Below, in pieces: positions 37,071 to 46,130 of a DNA stretch of 64,000 bases; the first letter of the stretch is position 1, and each line of letters opens with the position of its first letter. The stretch spans positions 202,569 to 266,568 of the forward strand of contig DAOKYU010000005.1 in NCBI GenBank assembly GCA_035325995.1, written 5' to 3'. Below the pieces are notes generated by a model. That model was not told the origin of the DNA. It was given only the letters and a program-made list of their open reading frames with translations, and did not search any database. This DNA is from Thermodesulfobacteriota bacterium (GTDB lineage: Bacteria; Desulfobacterota_D; UBA1144; Nemesobacterales; UBA2774). The translations under genes were made by a program, and so were the position numbers.

Positions 37071-38465
37071 GTGATCAAGAAATCATGGGCGGGAAGGTTC
37101 AAAAAGGGCACGCATAAGGTTGCCGAGAAGTTCTCGGCGTCTATAGACTTCGACAAGAGGCTCTATAAGGAAGACATCGAGGGCAGCGTCGCGCACGCCG
37201 GGATGATGGCGGCGAACGGCATAATCCCCGAAAAGGAAGCCGAGAAGATAATAAAGGGGCTCCGGCAGATAGAGAAGGAAATCGACTCCGGTAAATTTCC
37301 GTTCAGGGAAGAATACGAGGACATCCACCTCAACATCGAAAAAAGACTCATAGAGAAGATAGGCGAGGTCGGGGGCAAGATTCACACCGGCAGAAGCCGG
37401 AACGACCAGATAACCCTCGACATGAGGCTCTACCTCAGAAAAGAAATAGAAGAGATAGTAGAGCTTCTGGGTCTCATCTCGGAAAGGTTAGTAGACCTCG
37501 CAGAAAAGAACTTCGGCACGGTACTCCCTCTTTACACGCATCTCCAGAGAGGGCAGCCCGTCCTCCTCTCGCACCACCTCCTCGCGCTCTTCGAGATGCT
37601 AAAGCGCGACAGGGAGAGATACATAGACTGCTTCGGAAGGGTGAACGTGATGCCGCTCGGCGCCGGCGCGGGGGCGGGGACGACGTTCCCGATAGACAGG
37701 GAGCACACGGCCTCGGCGCTCGGATTCCCCGAAGTCACGCGGAACAGCATAGACACGGTAAGCGACAGGGACTTTATAATCGAATTCATATCCGTATCGG
37801 CGAACCTCATGGCGCATCTGAGCCGTATATCCGAGGAGCTCGTTCTGTGGTCTACCAAGGAGTTCGACTTCGTGGACCTCGGCGACGAGTTCACGACGGG
37901 CTCCAGCATAATGCCCCAGAAGAGAAACCCCGACATGGCCGAGCTCATACGCGGAAAAACAGGCCGCGTCTACGGCGACCTCGTGGCGATACTGACTATA
38001 ATGAAGGGGCTTCCCTTCTCCTACAACAGGGACATGCAGGAAGATAAAGAGCCCATGTTCGACGCGGCCGACACGGTGAAGTCCTGCCTCGCCGTCCTTC
38101 ACGAAATGCTTCACACGATAGAGTTCAAAAGGGCGAATATGGAAAAAGCGCTCGGCGAGGGGTTCATCACGGCGACCGACATCGCGGACTACCTCACACG
38201 GAAGGGAATGCCGTTCAGAAAAGCGCACGAGGTTACGGGGAAGATCGTAGGATATGCAGAGGAGAAAGGAAGGGAGCTCATCAACCTCCACATCTCCGAA
38301 TACAAGATGTTCTCGAAGGCATTCGACGAGGACCTCTTTGATTATATAACGCTCGAAGGGTCGGTCGGGAACAGAAAGTCCTACGGCGGTACGGCCGGTG
38401 AGAACGTCCTCGAAATGATAGAGACGGCAAAAAAAGATATCGCTTCCTGGAAAAAAGAAGTATAG
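37071..38465 (+). CDS. argH: argininosuccinate lyase
   Basis: ArgH cleaves argininosuccinate to arginine and fumarate, the last step of arginine synthesis. It starts WAGRFKKGTHKVAEKFSASI, typical for ArgH, and has the fumarase/lyase signature GSSIMPQKRNPD with the catalytic Ser loop. HTGRSRNDQ binds substrate. At 464 aa it is complete. It starts with GTG, preceded by GCGGAGG. It is the only arginine gene in this neighbourhood. Confidence 0.96.
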   Translation: MIKKSWAGRFKKGTHKVAEKFSASIDFDKRLYKEDIEGSVAHAGMMAANGIIPEKEAEKIIKGLRQIEKEIDSGKFPFREEYEDIHLNIEKRLIEKIGEVGGKIHTGRSRNDQITLDMRLYLRKEIEEIVELLGLISERLVDLAEKNFGTVLPLYTHLQRGQPVLLSHHLLALFEMLKRDRERYIDCFGRVNVMPLGAGAGAGTTFPIDREHTASALGFPEVTRNSIDTVSDRDFIIEFISVSANLMAHLSRISEELVLWSTKEFDFVDLGDEFTTGSSIMPQKRNPDMAELIRGKTGRVYGDLVAILTIMKGLPFSYNRDMQEDKEPMFDAADTVKSCLAVLHEMLHTIEFKRANMEKALGEGFITATDIADYLTRKGMPFRKAHEVTGKIVGYAEEKGRELINLHISEYKMFSKAFDEDLFDYITLEGSVGNRKSYGGTAGENVLEMIETAKKDIASWKKEV

Positions 38466-38509
38466 AGCGTTCAAAACATATCCCGGTCAACCCGGGTGGG
38501 AGGTTTCCC

Positions 38510-38938
38510 ATGCCTGAAATGAGTGACGCTGAACGGAGGAAATTCCTTCTGGACGGCACCAAGACCGGCAAGCTCGCGACGGTAAGGAAAGACGGCTCGC
38601 CGCACGTCGTGCCCGTGTGGTACGACCTCGACGGCGACAGCCTCGTTTTCACGACCGGGGCCGAAACGGTCAAGGGGAGGAACATGGAAAGGGACCCCAG
38701 GGTTTGTATGGCCGTAGACGACCAGGCCCCGCCCTACTCTTTCGTGATGATAGAAGGCACGGCCGAGCTGTCCGAAGACCCCGAAGAGCTCCACAACTGG
38801 GCGAAGCGGATAGCGGGAAGGTACGTGGGGCAGGCGGAGGCCGAAGCCTTCGGGAAGAGGAATTCCGGGGAGGGCGAGGTACTCGTCAGGATTACCCCTT
38901 CGAAAATAATCTCGTACCGCGACGTTACGGCCTGGTAG
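38510..38938 (+). CDS. PPOX-class F420/FMN-dependent flavoprotein
   Basis: This 142-residue split-barrel protein has the family pattern FLLDGTKTGKLATVRKDGSP, VVPVWYDLDGDSLVFTT and VCMAVDDQAPPYSFVMIEG, close to mycobacterial F420-dependent PPOX proteins. The start follows GGGAGG. It lies 44 bases after argH and may be co-transcribed with it. F420 use is inference from family; FMN is the alternative. It is weakly similar to the gene at 36386-36820. Confidence 0.87.
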   Translation: MPEMSDAERRKFLLDGTKTGKLATVRKDGSPHVVPVWYDLDGDSLVFTTGAETVKGRNMERDPRVCMAVDDQAPPYSFVMIEGTAELSEDPEELHNWAKRIAGRYVGQAEAEAFGKRNSGEGEVLVRITPSKIISYRDVTAW

Positions 38939-39013
38939 ACAAGCTCCGATCCCGGATTCGCCGCGAGCGGGAATACCGGATTATAATTTATTGTTTCACC
39001 CCCGGAGGAATGG

Positions 39014-40366
39014 ATGGAGATTCACTCTGAGCGGAAGACAGGCAGCGCGGAACTGTCGAAGGTTCTTAAAAGATTTCTCGCGTCCGAGAGAAAATTCACC
39101 CCGCTCATCTTTTGGGCCGCCATAGCCGGCGGCCTTACCGGTATCGTCGGCGCACTGTTTCAAATCTCGATAGACAAGGTCGGCGGGCTCAGGCAGATGT
39201 TTATGGACAGCCTGCCGCAGTCGACCTCCGTACTCGTCATGGCGTCCGTTTTATTTTCCGCGGTCCTCGTATTCCTGGCGTTTCTATTGGTAAGAAGGGT
39301 CGCGCCCGAGACGGGCGGGAGCGGCGTCCACGAGATAGAGGGCGCTCTCGACGACATAAGGCCCATAAGGTGGAAGCTCGTCCTGCCCGTAAAGTTCCTA
39401 GGCGGCCTTTTGTCCCTCGGCGGGGGGATGGTGCTCGGCCGCGAGGGGCCGACGATACAGATGGGCGGCAATATAGGGAAGATGGTCTCCGATATTTTCA
39501 GGGTATCGAAGGACGACTCCCACGCCCTCATAGCCGCGGGCGCCGCGGGCGGCCTGACGGCGGCGTTCAACGCCCCGCTCGCGGGCATATTGTTCGTCTT
39601 CGAGGAGATGCGCCCCGAGTTTAAATACAGCTTTCTCTCGGTGCAGGCCGTGCTCGTGGCGTCGGCCGCGTCCGACATCGCGCTCCGCGCAATAATGGGC
39701 CAGCAGCCGGACATATCCATGCAGATGCTCTCCGCCCCCGCCCTCTCTTCCCTCTGGCTCTTTCTCGTATTCGGAATAGTGTTCGGGGTATTCGGGGTGC
39801 TCTTTAACTTCCTTCTCGTAAAGACGCTCGACTTCTTCGCGAACCTGAAGGGTTATCTCTTTTCCCTGACGGGCCTGCTGGTCGGGGGGCTTATAGGACT
39901 TCTCGCGTGGTTTTTCCCCGATACTATCGGCGGCGGATACGCTGTCATACCCAAGGCCCTTACGGGGACCTTTCCCGTGATGGTTCTATTGATACTGTTC
40001 GCGGCCAGGTTCGGGACAACAATGGTAAGCTACGGCTCAGGCGCGCCCGGTGGGATATTCGCCCCGATGCTTGCCCTGGGCACCCTCTTCGGAATGTGGT
40101 TCGGGCACTACGCGGGCTTCTTTTTTCCCGGTGTCGACATAAGGCCCGAATCCTTCGCCGTGGCCGGGATGGCGGCCCTCTTCTGCGCAACCGTAAGGGC
40201 GCCGCTTACGGGTATAGCGCTGACGATAGAGATGACGGGTAACTATTTCCTCATACTTCCGCTCATAATCACGTGCCTCACGGCTACGGTCGTCGCGGAA
40301 GGGCTCGGCGGAAAGCCGATATACACGGTGCTCCTGAGAAGGACCTTAAACCTGGCGAAAAAGTAG
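39014..40366 (+). CDS. ClC-family chloride channel/antiporter
   Basis: This is a ClC transporter of the inner membrane with about ten to twelve membrane segments. The selectivity motifs are GSGVHEIEG (normally GSGIP), GREGPTIQMG with the gating Glu, and GAPGGIFAPMLALG. The gating Glu argues for H+/Cl- exchange rather than a pure channel. There are no C-terminal CBS domains; the protein ends at residue 450 after the last helix. The ATG follows GGAGG. It may help in acid resistance or membrane-potential balance. Confidence 0.9.
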   Translation: MEIHSERKTGSAELSKVLKRFLASERKFTPLIFWAAIAGGLTGIVGALFQISIDKVGGLRQMFMDSLPQSTSVLVMASVLFSAVLVFLAFLLVRRVAPETGGSGVHEIEGALDDIRPIRWKLVLPVKFLGGLLSLGGGMVLGREGPTIQMGGNIGKMVSDIFRVSKDDSHALIAAGAAGGLTAAFNAPLAGILFVFEEMRPEFKYSFLSVQAVLVASAASDIALRAIMGQQPDISMQMLSAPALSSLWLFLVFGIVFGVFGVLFNFLLVKTLDFFANLKGYLFSLTGLLVGGLIGLLAWFFPDTIGGGYAVIPKALTGTFPVMVLLILFAARFGTTMVSYGSGAPGGIFAPMLALGTLFGMWFGHYAGFFFPGVDIRPESFAVAGMAALFCATVRAPLTGIALTIEMTGNYFLILPLIITCLTATVVAEGLGGKPIYTVLLRRTLNLAKK

Positions 40367-40417
40367 AGGCCGGGGAAAGACGGTGTTCGAGCCGCCGCGC
40401 ACCGCCCCGGGAATGGA

Positions 40418-41692
40418 TCAGGCGCGCGCTCCGGTTTCGTCGTCCTTGCATCCGCCCTCTCTCAATATCTCCTCGATTTCGTAGCCGGCCGCGATGCTGG
40501 CTATCGAGGAGACGAGCTCGTGCGCGGGCGAGCAGACGACGCACTCGGCCCCGCTTTCGACCGGGCTCCCGTGATAATACAGGGGGACGAATTCCATGCC
40601 GCGCGTGTTCAGGTTTTCGAGGCCGCTCTTCCCGCTGTTCACCCTCAGGAATCCACCCGCGACCTTGGCGTTCACGAGGTAAAAGACGGGCTCCGCGGCG
40701 GAGTCGGCGCCGTGGGCCAGCGTCGTCGGTATGCCCTCCTGTATTACTATATCCCGGACGGGCTTCCCCCCCTTGCTCACGCGCATCCGCTTTCTGCCCT
40801 CGGCGTTGAGGTTTCTTATCTCCTCGGGCCCCGAGACGCTTATAACGGCCATGCCGTATGTGCCGGAGTTACTCTTGATGAAGAGGTAGGGCTTGTCGCT
40901 TACCCCCCTCGCCTCGTATTCCCTTTTCAGCCTGTCGAGTATTCTGGCGGCTACTTCGGCGACCCTTTCCCTGTCCGCCGGATCGTCGAAATCGACCCCT
41001 TCCACCGGCACGGTCTCGATGCTTACTATCCAGGGGTCGATGCCGATTATATCCGCCGCTTCGCGTGCGAGCCTGTTGTAGAAATCGAAATGAACGCTCT
41101 TCCGGCGGGTGTGCCAGCCGATTTCGACCGGCGGCTCCACGGGCTGGATTATGTCGTTAAGCGATTTCGGGCACCTCTCCGAAAAATCGTTGTTTATAAG
41201 GAGGAGGTCGGGGACGGAGTTCGACGTGAAAACTTTGTGGTCTTCCTTTTTGACCTTGTACGCCGTGACGTCTTCGCCGTTCTGGGCTTTGAACGTCGCG
41301 CTGTCCTGTGTAAAGTCGTCGCTGACTATTCCTATGTCCACCAAATAGCCGACTTTTACGAGTATGGATCTGAGAACGGAAACGTTTTCCCAGTAGTAGG
41401 GGTTCCTCGTGTGGAGCTCGGGGATAATCGTGATGTTCCTTACGTTCGGATGCTTTTGACTGAAGTAGGCCTTGAACAGCCCGGACGCCCTGTCCCTCGA
41501 TTCCGGGGACAGGTTGTTGAACCCCGCCGGGAAGATATTCGTATCGACGGGGGCTATCTTGTAATCGGATATCCGGAGATCGACCGAGGAGTAGAGCGGA
41601 ACGAACTCTTTCTCGGCCTTCCCGAGCGCCCATGATTCGAGACTCTCGCGGTTTTGAGATATCTTTTCGTTTATTTCCCTTAGTTTTTTCAT
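40418..41692 (-). CDS. gshA: glutamate-cysteine ligase, Acidithiobacillus-type GshA
   Basis: GshA makes gamma-glutamylcysteine, the first step of glutathione synthesis. The sequence belongs to the type first seen in Acidithiobacillus ferrooxidans and found in some proteobacteria: VDTNIFPAGFNNLSPESR, ITIIPELHTRNPYYWENV and LFIKSNSGTYGMAVISV are conserved. At 424 aa it is complete. No gshB is adjacent, so whether glutathione itself is made is not shown here. It follows the RDD gene after 7 bases on the same strand. Confidence 0.87.
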   Translation of the reverse strand: MKKLREINEKISQNRESLESWALGKAEKEFVPLYSSVDLRISDYKIAPVDTNIFPAGFNNLSPESRDRASGLFKAYFSQKHPNVRNITIIPELHTRNPYYWENVSVLRSILVKVGYLVDIGIVSDDFTQDSATFKAQNGEDVTAYKVKKEDHKVFTSNSVPDLLLINNDFSERCPKSLNDIIQPVEPPVEIGWHTRRKSVHFDFYNRLAREAADIIGIDPWIVSIETVPVEGVDFDDPADRERVAEVAARILDRLKREYEARGVSDKPYLFIKSNSGTYGMAVISVSGPEEIRNLNAEGRKRMRVSKGGKPVRDIVIQEGIPTTLAHGADSAAEPVFYLVNAKVAGGFLRVNSGKSGLENLNTRGMEFVPLYYHGSPVESGAECVVCSPAHELVSSIASIAAGYEIEEILREGGCKDDETGARA

Positions 41693-41699
41693 TTACGCT

Positions 41700-42602
41700 T
41701 TAATCCTTTACGACGTAAGTCCCGGCTATCTTGTCGTGCCACGCCTGCCCTTCCGAATCGAATATCGCCCAGAAGAATCCGGCCAGCATAACGGCCGCCG
41801 AGATAAAATAGCCGAACCATCTCAAAAACGCGTCCCATATCCCGACGTCTCCCCCCTCGTCGTTTATGAGCCTTATGCCCATAAGCATCTTGCCTATAGT
41901 CTTCCCGCCGAGGGCATGAAGGAAAATAAAGTATGTGGAGGCGAGAAGAAAAAGAACCGGGTATAGATAATTCATGCCCGGGGTCTCTCCGCCGGCGCCG
42001 GCAACCATGAAGCTTATTTTCAGCGTGATGTATGCTATCGCCGCCACTATCACGAGGTCCGCAAAAAACGCCGCCGTCCGCGGAAAAAACCCTGCGAGGT
42101 TGTAGACCTCGTCGGCCTCGCGTCCGCGATATGCGGCTCCTGGCTCCGCATTTTGCTCTTCCCCGGCGAAGGGGTCCTCGTACCTATCTACGTATTTATC
42201 TGGGCCGCCCGGGTCCGGAGGCAGCCAGTCTTCTGGCCTGCCCCCTTCCAGCAGGTCGGGCTCCCCCCCTGCCGATTCATTAGAGACACCCGATGCGGCT
42301 TCCGATTCACCAAATAAATCGAGCTGCTCCCTCCGCTCCCGCCGCGCTTCCGGAGTGCCTTCGTCGGTTTCGCGTTCGGAGGGGGAACGGCCTTCGTTTA
42401 TCGGTATGTCGAGAAATTCGTCGGACCGGGAGTCTTCCCCGGAAGTATTTTCCGGACGAAACTTCGGCCGGGGCTCGTACTCGTCTTCCGTCGGGGTGTC
42501 GATCACCGGCCTCATTCTGGGGTCGCCCCTCAGCGGGGAGCCGCACTTCTTGCAGGTGTCGAGATGATCGAAGCTGTTGTATCCGCAAGTAGGGCACTTC
42601 AT
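41700..42602 (-). CDS. zinc-ribbon and RDD domain membrane protein
   Basis: The N-terminus MKCPTCGYNSFDHLDTCKKC is a four-cysteine zinc ribbon. About 130 acidic, low-complexity residues follow. The C-terminal RDD domain (about 165-300) has three membrane segments, the first near LAGFFPRTAAFFADLVIVAA carrying the Arg and Asp that name the family, then GGKTIGKMLMGIRLI. RDD proteins may be transporters (some act as Na+/H+ antiporters), but no function can be assigned here. The zinc-ribbon/RDD combination occurs in many deltaproteobacterial and Myxococcus proteins. It lies directly upstream of gshA. Confidence 0.83.
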   Translation of the reverse strand: MKCPTCGYNSFDHLDTCKKCGSPLRGDPRMRPVIDTPTEDEYEPRPKFRPENTSGEDSRSDEFLDIPINEGRSPSERETDEGTPEARRERREQLDLFGESEAASGVSNESAGGEPDLLEGGRPEDWLPPDPGGPDKYVDRYEDPFAGEEQNAEPGAAYRGREADEVYNLAGFFPRTAAFFADLVIVAAIAYITLKISFMVAGAGGETPGMNYLYPVLFLLASTYFIFLHALGGKTIGKMLMGIRLINDEGGDVGIWDAFLRWFGYFISAAVMLAGFFWAIFDSEGQAWHDKIAGTYVVKD

Positions 42603-42737
42603 TTTTGCCTGCCGGAAGAAGTATTATATAGAAGATACGCTAAAAATAAAAAAATGCGCCCTACCCCGTAATACCGGCTCTGCCTGACGTCGGCTGTTTC
42701 GGGATAGGACGCACCGTTTGTGGTCTGAATTTTATGT

Positions 42738-43862
42738 TTACGAGTCCTGCGAAAGCTTGATGTCGATCGCGGATTTCAGGCCTTCGGGATTCGCACCCGG
42801 GACTATCATGCCGTTCACGACGAACGTCGGCGTGGACTGAACGCCTATAGCCGTCGCCTCGGCGACGTCCTTCTCGACCTTGGCCTTCACATCGGGCGAG
42901 TCGAGGCACGCATCGAACTTCTTTGTATCGAGCCCGATCTCTTTCGCGAACTGGTTGAACTTCTGTTCGGAATTTTCGAGGGTTATCTGCTTCTGGTTGT
43001 CGAAGAGCTTGTCGTGCATTTCCCAGAACTTGTCGTTACCCTGCTGGTATGCGCATTCGGACGCTATGGCCGCGGGCATCGCCCAGTTGTGGTTCCGGAG
43101 CGGGAGCTGCTTGTAGGAGATGCTTATCTTGCCCTCATACGTTTTCAGTATATCGGGAAGCATGTCCTTGCCCCTCTTGCAGAACGGGCACTGGAAGTCG
43201 GAATACTCGACGACTACGACCTTGGCGTCCTTGTTGCCCTTGACCGGTACGTCTTCGAGCGAAATCTTTTCCATGATCTCCTGATGCGGGTCGATGGTGG
43301 TGTCCATCATCTCGGTGCCGAGAACGAGGTACTGACCGTTATCGCTTATGTATACCGGCACCTGCTGCGAGCCGCCCATTATGAAAGAGCCGCCCTTAAA
43401 GCCCTTAAGCTCCGACTCCTTGAACGTCCCCGTGTCGACGATTTCACTGTTGATTATGAGATACTTCCCGTCGTCGGTCATGAGGAGGGGAAACTCGCCC
43501 CTTGGAATCGGCACCGCGCCCTTCTTGATGCCCTTTATCGGGGTGGCCTCGAATTTCTTCGTATCGACCACGTTGCCCATGAGGATGTACTTTCCGTCGC
43601 CGCTTATGACGAAGGGGACTTCCTGAGCGCCTGCCGCCGACTGGATCACGAACTTACCCGACTTGAGATCGCCTACCGGGCTCTTCTCGAAGCCCTCGAT
43701 CTCTATTTTGCTGTCTGACGGGATGTTCACCCCGAACCTGTTCTTGAAGAACTCCTGGAGTCTTTCGTTCTCCTCCTTGGAAATCTGCTGCGCATAAGCA
43801 GCCGCACTTACTATCAGGAAAGTAATAGATAGTATTGCAAGAGATAAAAATCTAAATCTCAT
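42738..43862 (-). CDS. periplasmic DsbA/DsbC-like thioredoxin with triplicated N-terminal module
   Basis: A clear signal peptide (MRFRFLSLAILSITFLIVSA, cleavage after AYA) sends this protein to the periplasm. Residues 60-190 hold three tandem modules of about 43 residues, each with a pattern like VPFxISxDGKYLxxGxxxDT; the DGKY elements start near 89, 131 and 175. The C-terminal half is a DsbA-type thioredoxin with the active site CPFC (225-228) and a cis-Pro loop (STPTFVVNG). It should oxidise or isomerise disulfides. Classical DsbC has one N-terminal dimerisation domain; the triplication is unusual. AAGGAGG precedes the ATG. Confidence 0.87.
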   Translation of the reverse strand: MRFRFLSLAILSITFLIVSAAAYAQQISKEENERLQEFFKNRFGVNIPSDSKIEIEGFEKSPVGDLKSGKFVIQSAAGAQEVPFVISGDGKYILMGNVVDTKKFEATPIKGIKKGAVPIPRGEFPLLMTDDGKYLIINSEIVDTGTFKESELKGFKGGSFIMGGSQQVPVYISDNGQYLVLGTEMMDTTIDPHQEIMEKISLEDVPVKGNKDAKVVVVEYSDFQCPFCKRGKDMLPDILKTYEGKISISYKQLPLRNHNWAMPAAIASECAYQQGNDKFWEMHDKLFDNQKQITLENSEQKFNQFAKEIGLDTKKFDACLDSPDVKAKVEKDVAEATAIGVQSTPTFVVNGMIVPGANPEGLKSAIDIKLSQDS

Positions 43863-43892
43863 ACTTGCCTCCTTGGGTATAGATTAGCTAAA

Positions 43893-43920
43893 ACTATACC
43901 ACTGAATGTTTATAATGCAA
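43893..43920 (-). promoter_or_regulatory. putative promoter of the DsbA-like gene
   Basis: On the minus strand TTGCAT (43920-43915), a 16-base spacer and TATAGT (43898-43893) lie about 31 bases before the start codon. Confidence 0.4.
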
Positions 43921-43974
43921 TAAAAAATGAGGGCTCAAATCAGCCGCTTCTATCTATAATCATTAGATTTTGGT

Positions 43975-45267
43975 CTATGCAAACACCCTCTCGAATATGC
44001 GGTCGACGTTCTTTAAATCGGCCGTTTCATCAAAGCACTCGTCGAGCTCGCCGGGGGTGAGCGCGGCGGACACGGCCCTGTCCCCCGAAAGGAGCTCCTT
44101 GAAATCCCCCTCCCCTCTCCACGTCCTCATGGCGTTTTCCTGGACGAGCCTGTAGGCATCCTCCCTCGAAAGCCCTTTCTCGACGAGCTTTAAGAGCACC
44201 TTCTGCGAAAATATCAGCCCGCGCGTCAGCCACAGGTTTCGTTTCATGTTCTCCGGGTAGACCTGAAGGCCGTCGAGAAGACCCGAAAGCCTCGTCAGCA
44301 TGAAGTCGAGGAGAATGGTCCCGTCCGGGCCTATCACCCTTTCCACCGACGAATGGCTTATGTCCCTCTCGTGCCAGAGCGGAATGTTTTCCAGCGCCGG
44401 AAGCGCGTAGGACCTTACGAGGCGCGCCAGCCCGGAGAGGTTCTCGGAAAGGACGGGGTTTCTCTTGTGCGGCATCGCCGACGACCCCTTCTGTCCGTGC
44501 GTGAACGGCTCTTCGAGCTCTAAAACCTCGGTCCTCTGAAAGTGCCTTATTTCCGTCGCGATCTTCTCTATGCAGGACGCGATTATGGCTAGCGTCACGA
44601 AAAACTCGGCGTGTATGTCCCGCTGCACGATCTGCGTCGATATCGGCGCGGCCCTGAGCCCGAGCCTCCTGCACGCGTCTTCCTCTATCTCGGGCGGCAC
44701 GTTCGCGAACGTGCCCACGGCGCCCGATATCTTGCCGACGCTTACGACCTCGCGCGCCCTCTTCATGCGCTCCGTGTTCCGCTTCATCTCGTCGTACCAT
44801 AGCGCGAAGACGAGCCCCATGGTCTTGGGCTCGGCGTGTATGCCGTGGGTCCTACCCACCATCGGCGTGTTCTTGTACTTGTACGCCAGTTTTTTCAGTA
44901 TTTTCGCTACCTGTTTCAGGTCCTTTACCAGTATGTCGGAAGCGTCCCTCAACTGAAGCGCGAAGGCCGTGTCGAGAACGTCCGACGACGTAAGGCCCAG
45001 GTGTATGAACCTCGCCTCCTCGCCGACGTGCTCCGAAACGGACGTCAGGAACGATATGACGTCGTGCTTCAGCTCCTTTTCGAGCTCGTTAATCCTGACG
45101 ACCTCGAACCCCGCCTTCTTTTTTATCACCTTGACGGCGCTCTTCGGTATGCGGCCGTATTTCGCCCAGGCCTCGCAAACGGCGATCTCGACCTTGAGCC
45201 AGTTGTTGTACTTGGCCTCGTCCGTCCATATGGCCGACATCTCGGGCCTCGAATATCTTTCTATCAA
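43975..45267 (-). CDS. purB: adenylosuccinate lyase
   Basis: PurB acts twice in purine synthesis, releasing fumarate from SAICAR and from adenylosuccinate. It has the fumarase/ASL signature GSSAMPHKRNPVLSENLSG, GRTHGIHAEPKTMG and HLGLTSSDVLDTAFALQL. I place the start at TTG 45267 (MIERYSRPEMSAIW), which matches family N-termini and follows GGGGAGG by 10 bases. The longer frame overlaps the MBL gene and is not homologous. The TTG overlaps the stop of the upstream MBL gene (TTGA), so translation is coupled. This gives 430 aa, the usual length. Confidence 0.94.
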   Translation of the reverse strand: MIERYSRPEMSAIWTDEAKYNNWLKVEIAVCEAWAKYGRIPKSAVKVIKKKAGFEVVRINELEKELKHDVISFLTSVSEHVGEEARFIHLGLTSSDVLDTAFALQLRDASDILVKDLKQVAKILKKLAYKYKNTPMVGRTHGIHAEPKTMGLVFALWYDEMKRNTERMKRAREVVSVGKISGAVGTFANVPPEIEEDACRRLGLRAAPISTQIVQRDIHAEFFVTLAIIASCIEKIATEIRHFQRTEVLELEEPFTHGQKGSSAMPHKRNPVLSENLSGLARLVRSYALPALENIPLWHERDISHSSVERVIGPDGTILLDFMLTRLSGLLDGLQVYPENMKRNLWLTRGLIFSQKVLLKLVEKGLSREDAYRLVQENAMRTWRGEGDFKELLSGDRAVSAALTPGELDECFDETADLKNVDRIFERVFA

Positions 45268-46022
45268 ATTCCGAATACCTCCCCTGCTTGTTTTCTGGGC
45301 GCGACGGATATCGCTATGTCCGACTCGCCGCCCGCTTTCCTTAAAACCCCGAACGCCGACTCGTAGGCGACCTCGGGCCTGTTGTTGACCTGGCTCAGGT
45401 GCGCGAGCACGACGTGCCTGAGCCCGTGGTGGATGAGCGCGCCCAGGAGCTCCGACGCCTGGCCGTTCGAGAGATGGCCGAGGCGGCCCTTTATCCTCTG
45501 CTTGAGGTCCCACGGGTAGTGGCTGTAAAGGAGTATCTCCGGGTCGTGATTGAACTCGAGTACGAGTGCGGTGCAGCCCCTCAACCTCTCCTTTACGAGA
45601 GACGTCGCCGTCCCTATGTCCGTCGCTATGCCTATCTTGGAGCCGTTTCCCGCCTCTATCGTAAATCCCACGGGGTCGAGCGCGTCGTGGGGGACCGAAA
45701 ACGGCGTAATGTAAAGGTCCTTTATCGTAAACGGCCTGTCGCTCTCGAACTCGGCGAGCTCGGGGACCTTCTCCCTCCATAGATGAGCGGTCGCCGAGGC
45801 GACGTAGGCCGGAAGCCCCAGCCGGGGAAGGGACGACGTGTGGTCCGAATGCTCGTGCGTCACCACTACGGCGTCTATATCCGAGAGCGAGACCCCGATG
45901 GACGCAAGCCTCTGGGTCATCTGCCTCCGGCTGATACCGGCGTCGACGAGTATCCTGGTCGCGCCGCATTCTATATAGAGCGAGTTTCCCGAGCTACCGC
46001 TCGCAAGCGTGCACACCCTCAT
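45264..46022 (-). CDS. MBL-fold hydrolase (YycJ/WalJ-like)
   Basis: This metallo-beta-lactamase fold protein is close to the YycJ/WalJ branch (nuclease-like, linked to cell-wall and DNA metabolism in Firmicutes). It starts MRVCTLASGSSGNSLYIE, with the zinc motif THEHSDHTSSL (about 55-65) and a further His in VPHDALDPVGF, HYPWDLKQRIKG and GHLSNGQASELL. At 252 aa the length is normal. Its stop codon is part of the purB start, so it lies directly upstream of purB in one operon. Confidence 0.82.
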   Translation of the reverse strand: MRVCTLASGSSGNSLYIECGATRILVDAGISRRQMTQRLASIGVSLSDIDAVVVTHEHSDHTSSLPRLGLPAYVASATAHLWREKVPELAEFESDRPFTIKDLYITPFSVPHDALDPVGFTIEAGNGSKIGIATDIGTATSLVKERLRGCTALVLEFNHDPEILLYSHYPWDLKQRIKGRLGHLSNGQASELLGALIHHGLRHVVLAHLSQVNNRPEVAYESAFGVLRKAGGESDIAISVAPRKQAGEVFGI

Positions 46023-46130
46023 TTATATATTCATGCCTCTCTTAAAATCCCGGTTAGATGCAACATACACGATGACGTCCGCCGTGTATACACCGGGGCG
46101 AATAAACGGGCCGCCCGCTGCCGGCCGCCG

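Noticed and set aside
45268..45969. N-terminal extension of purB by 234 codons
   Set aside because: It lies wholly within the MBL hydrolase gene in another frame and has no similarity to the lyase family; the TTG at 45267 fits family N-termini.
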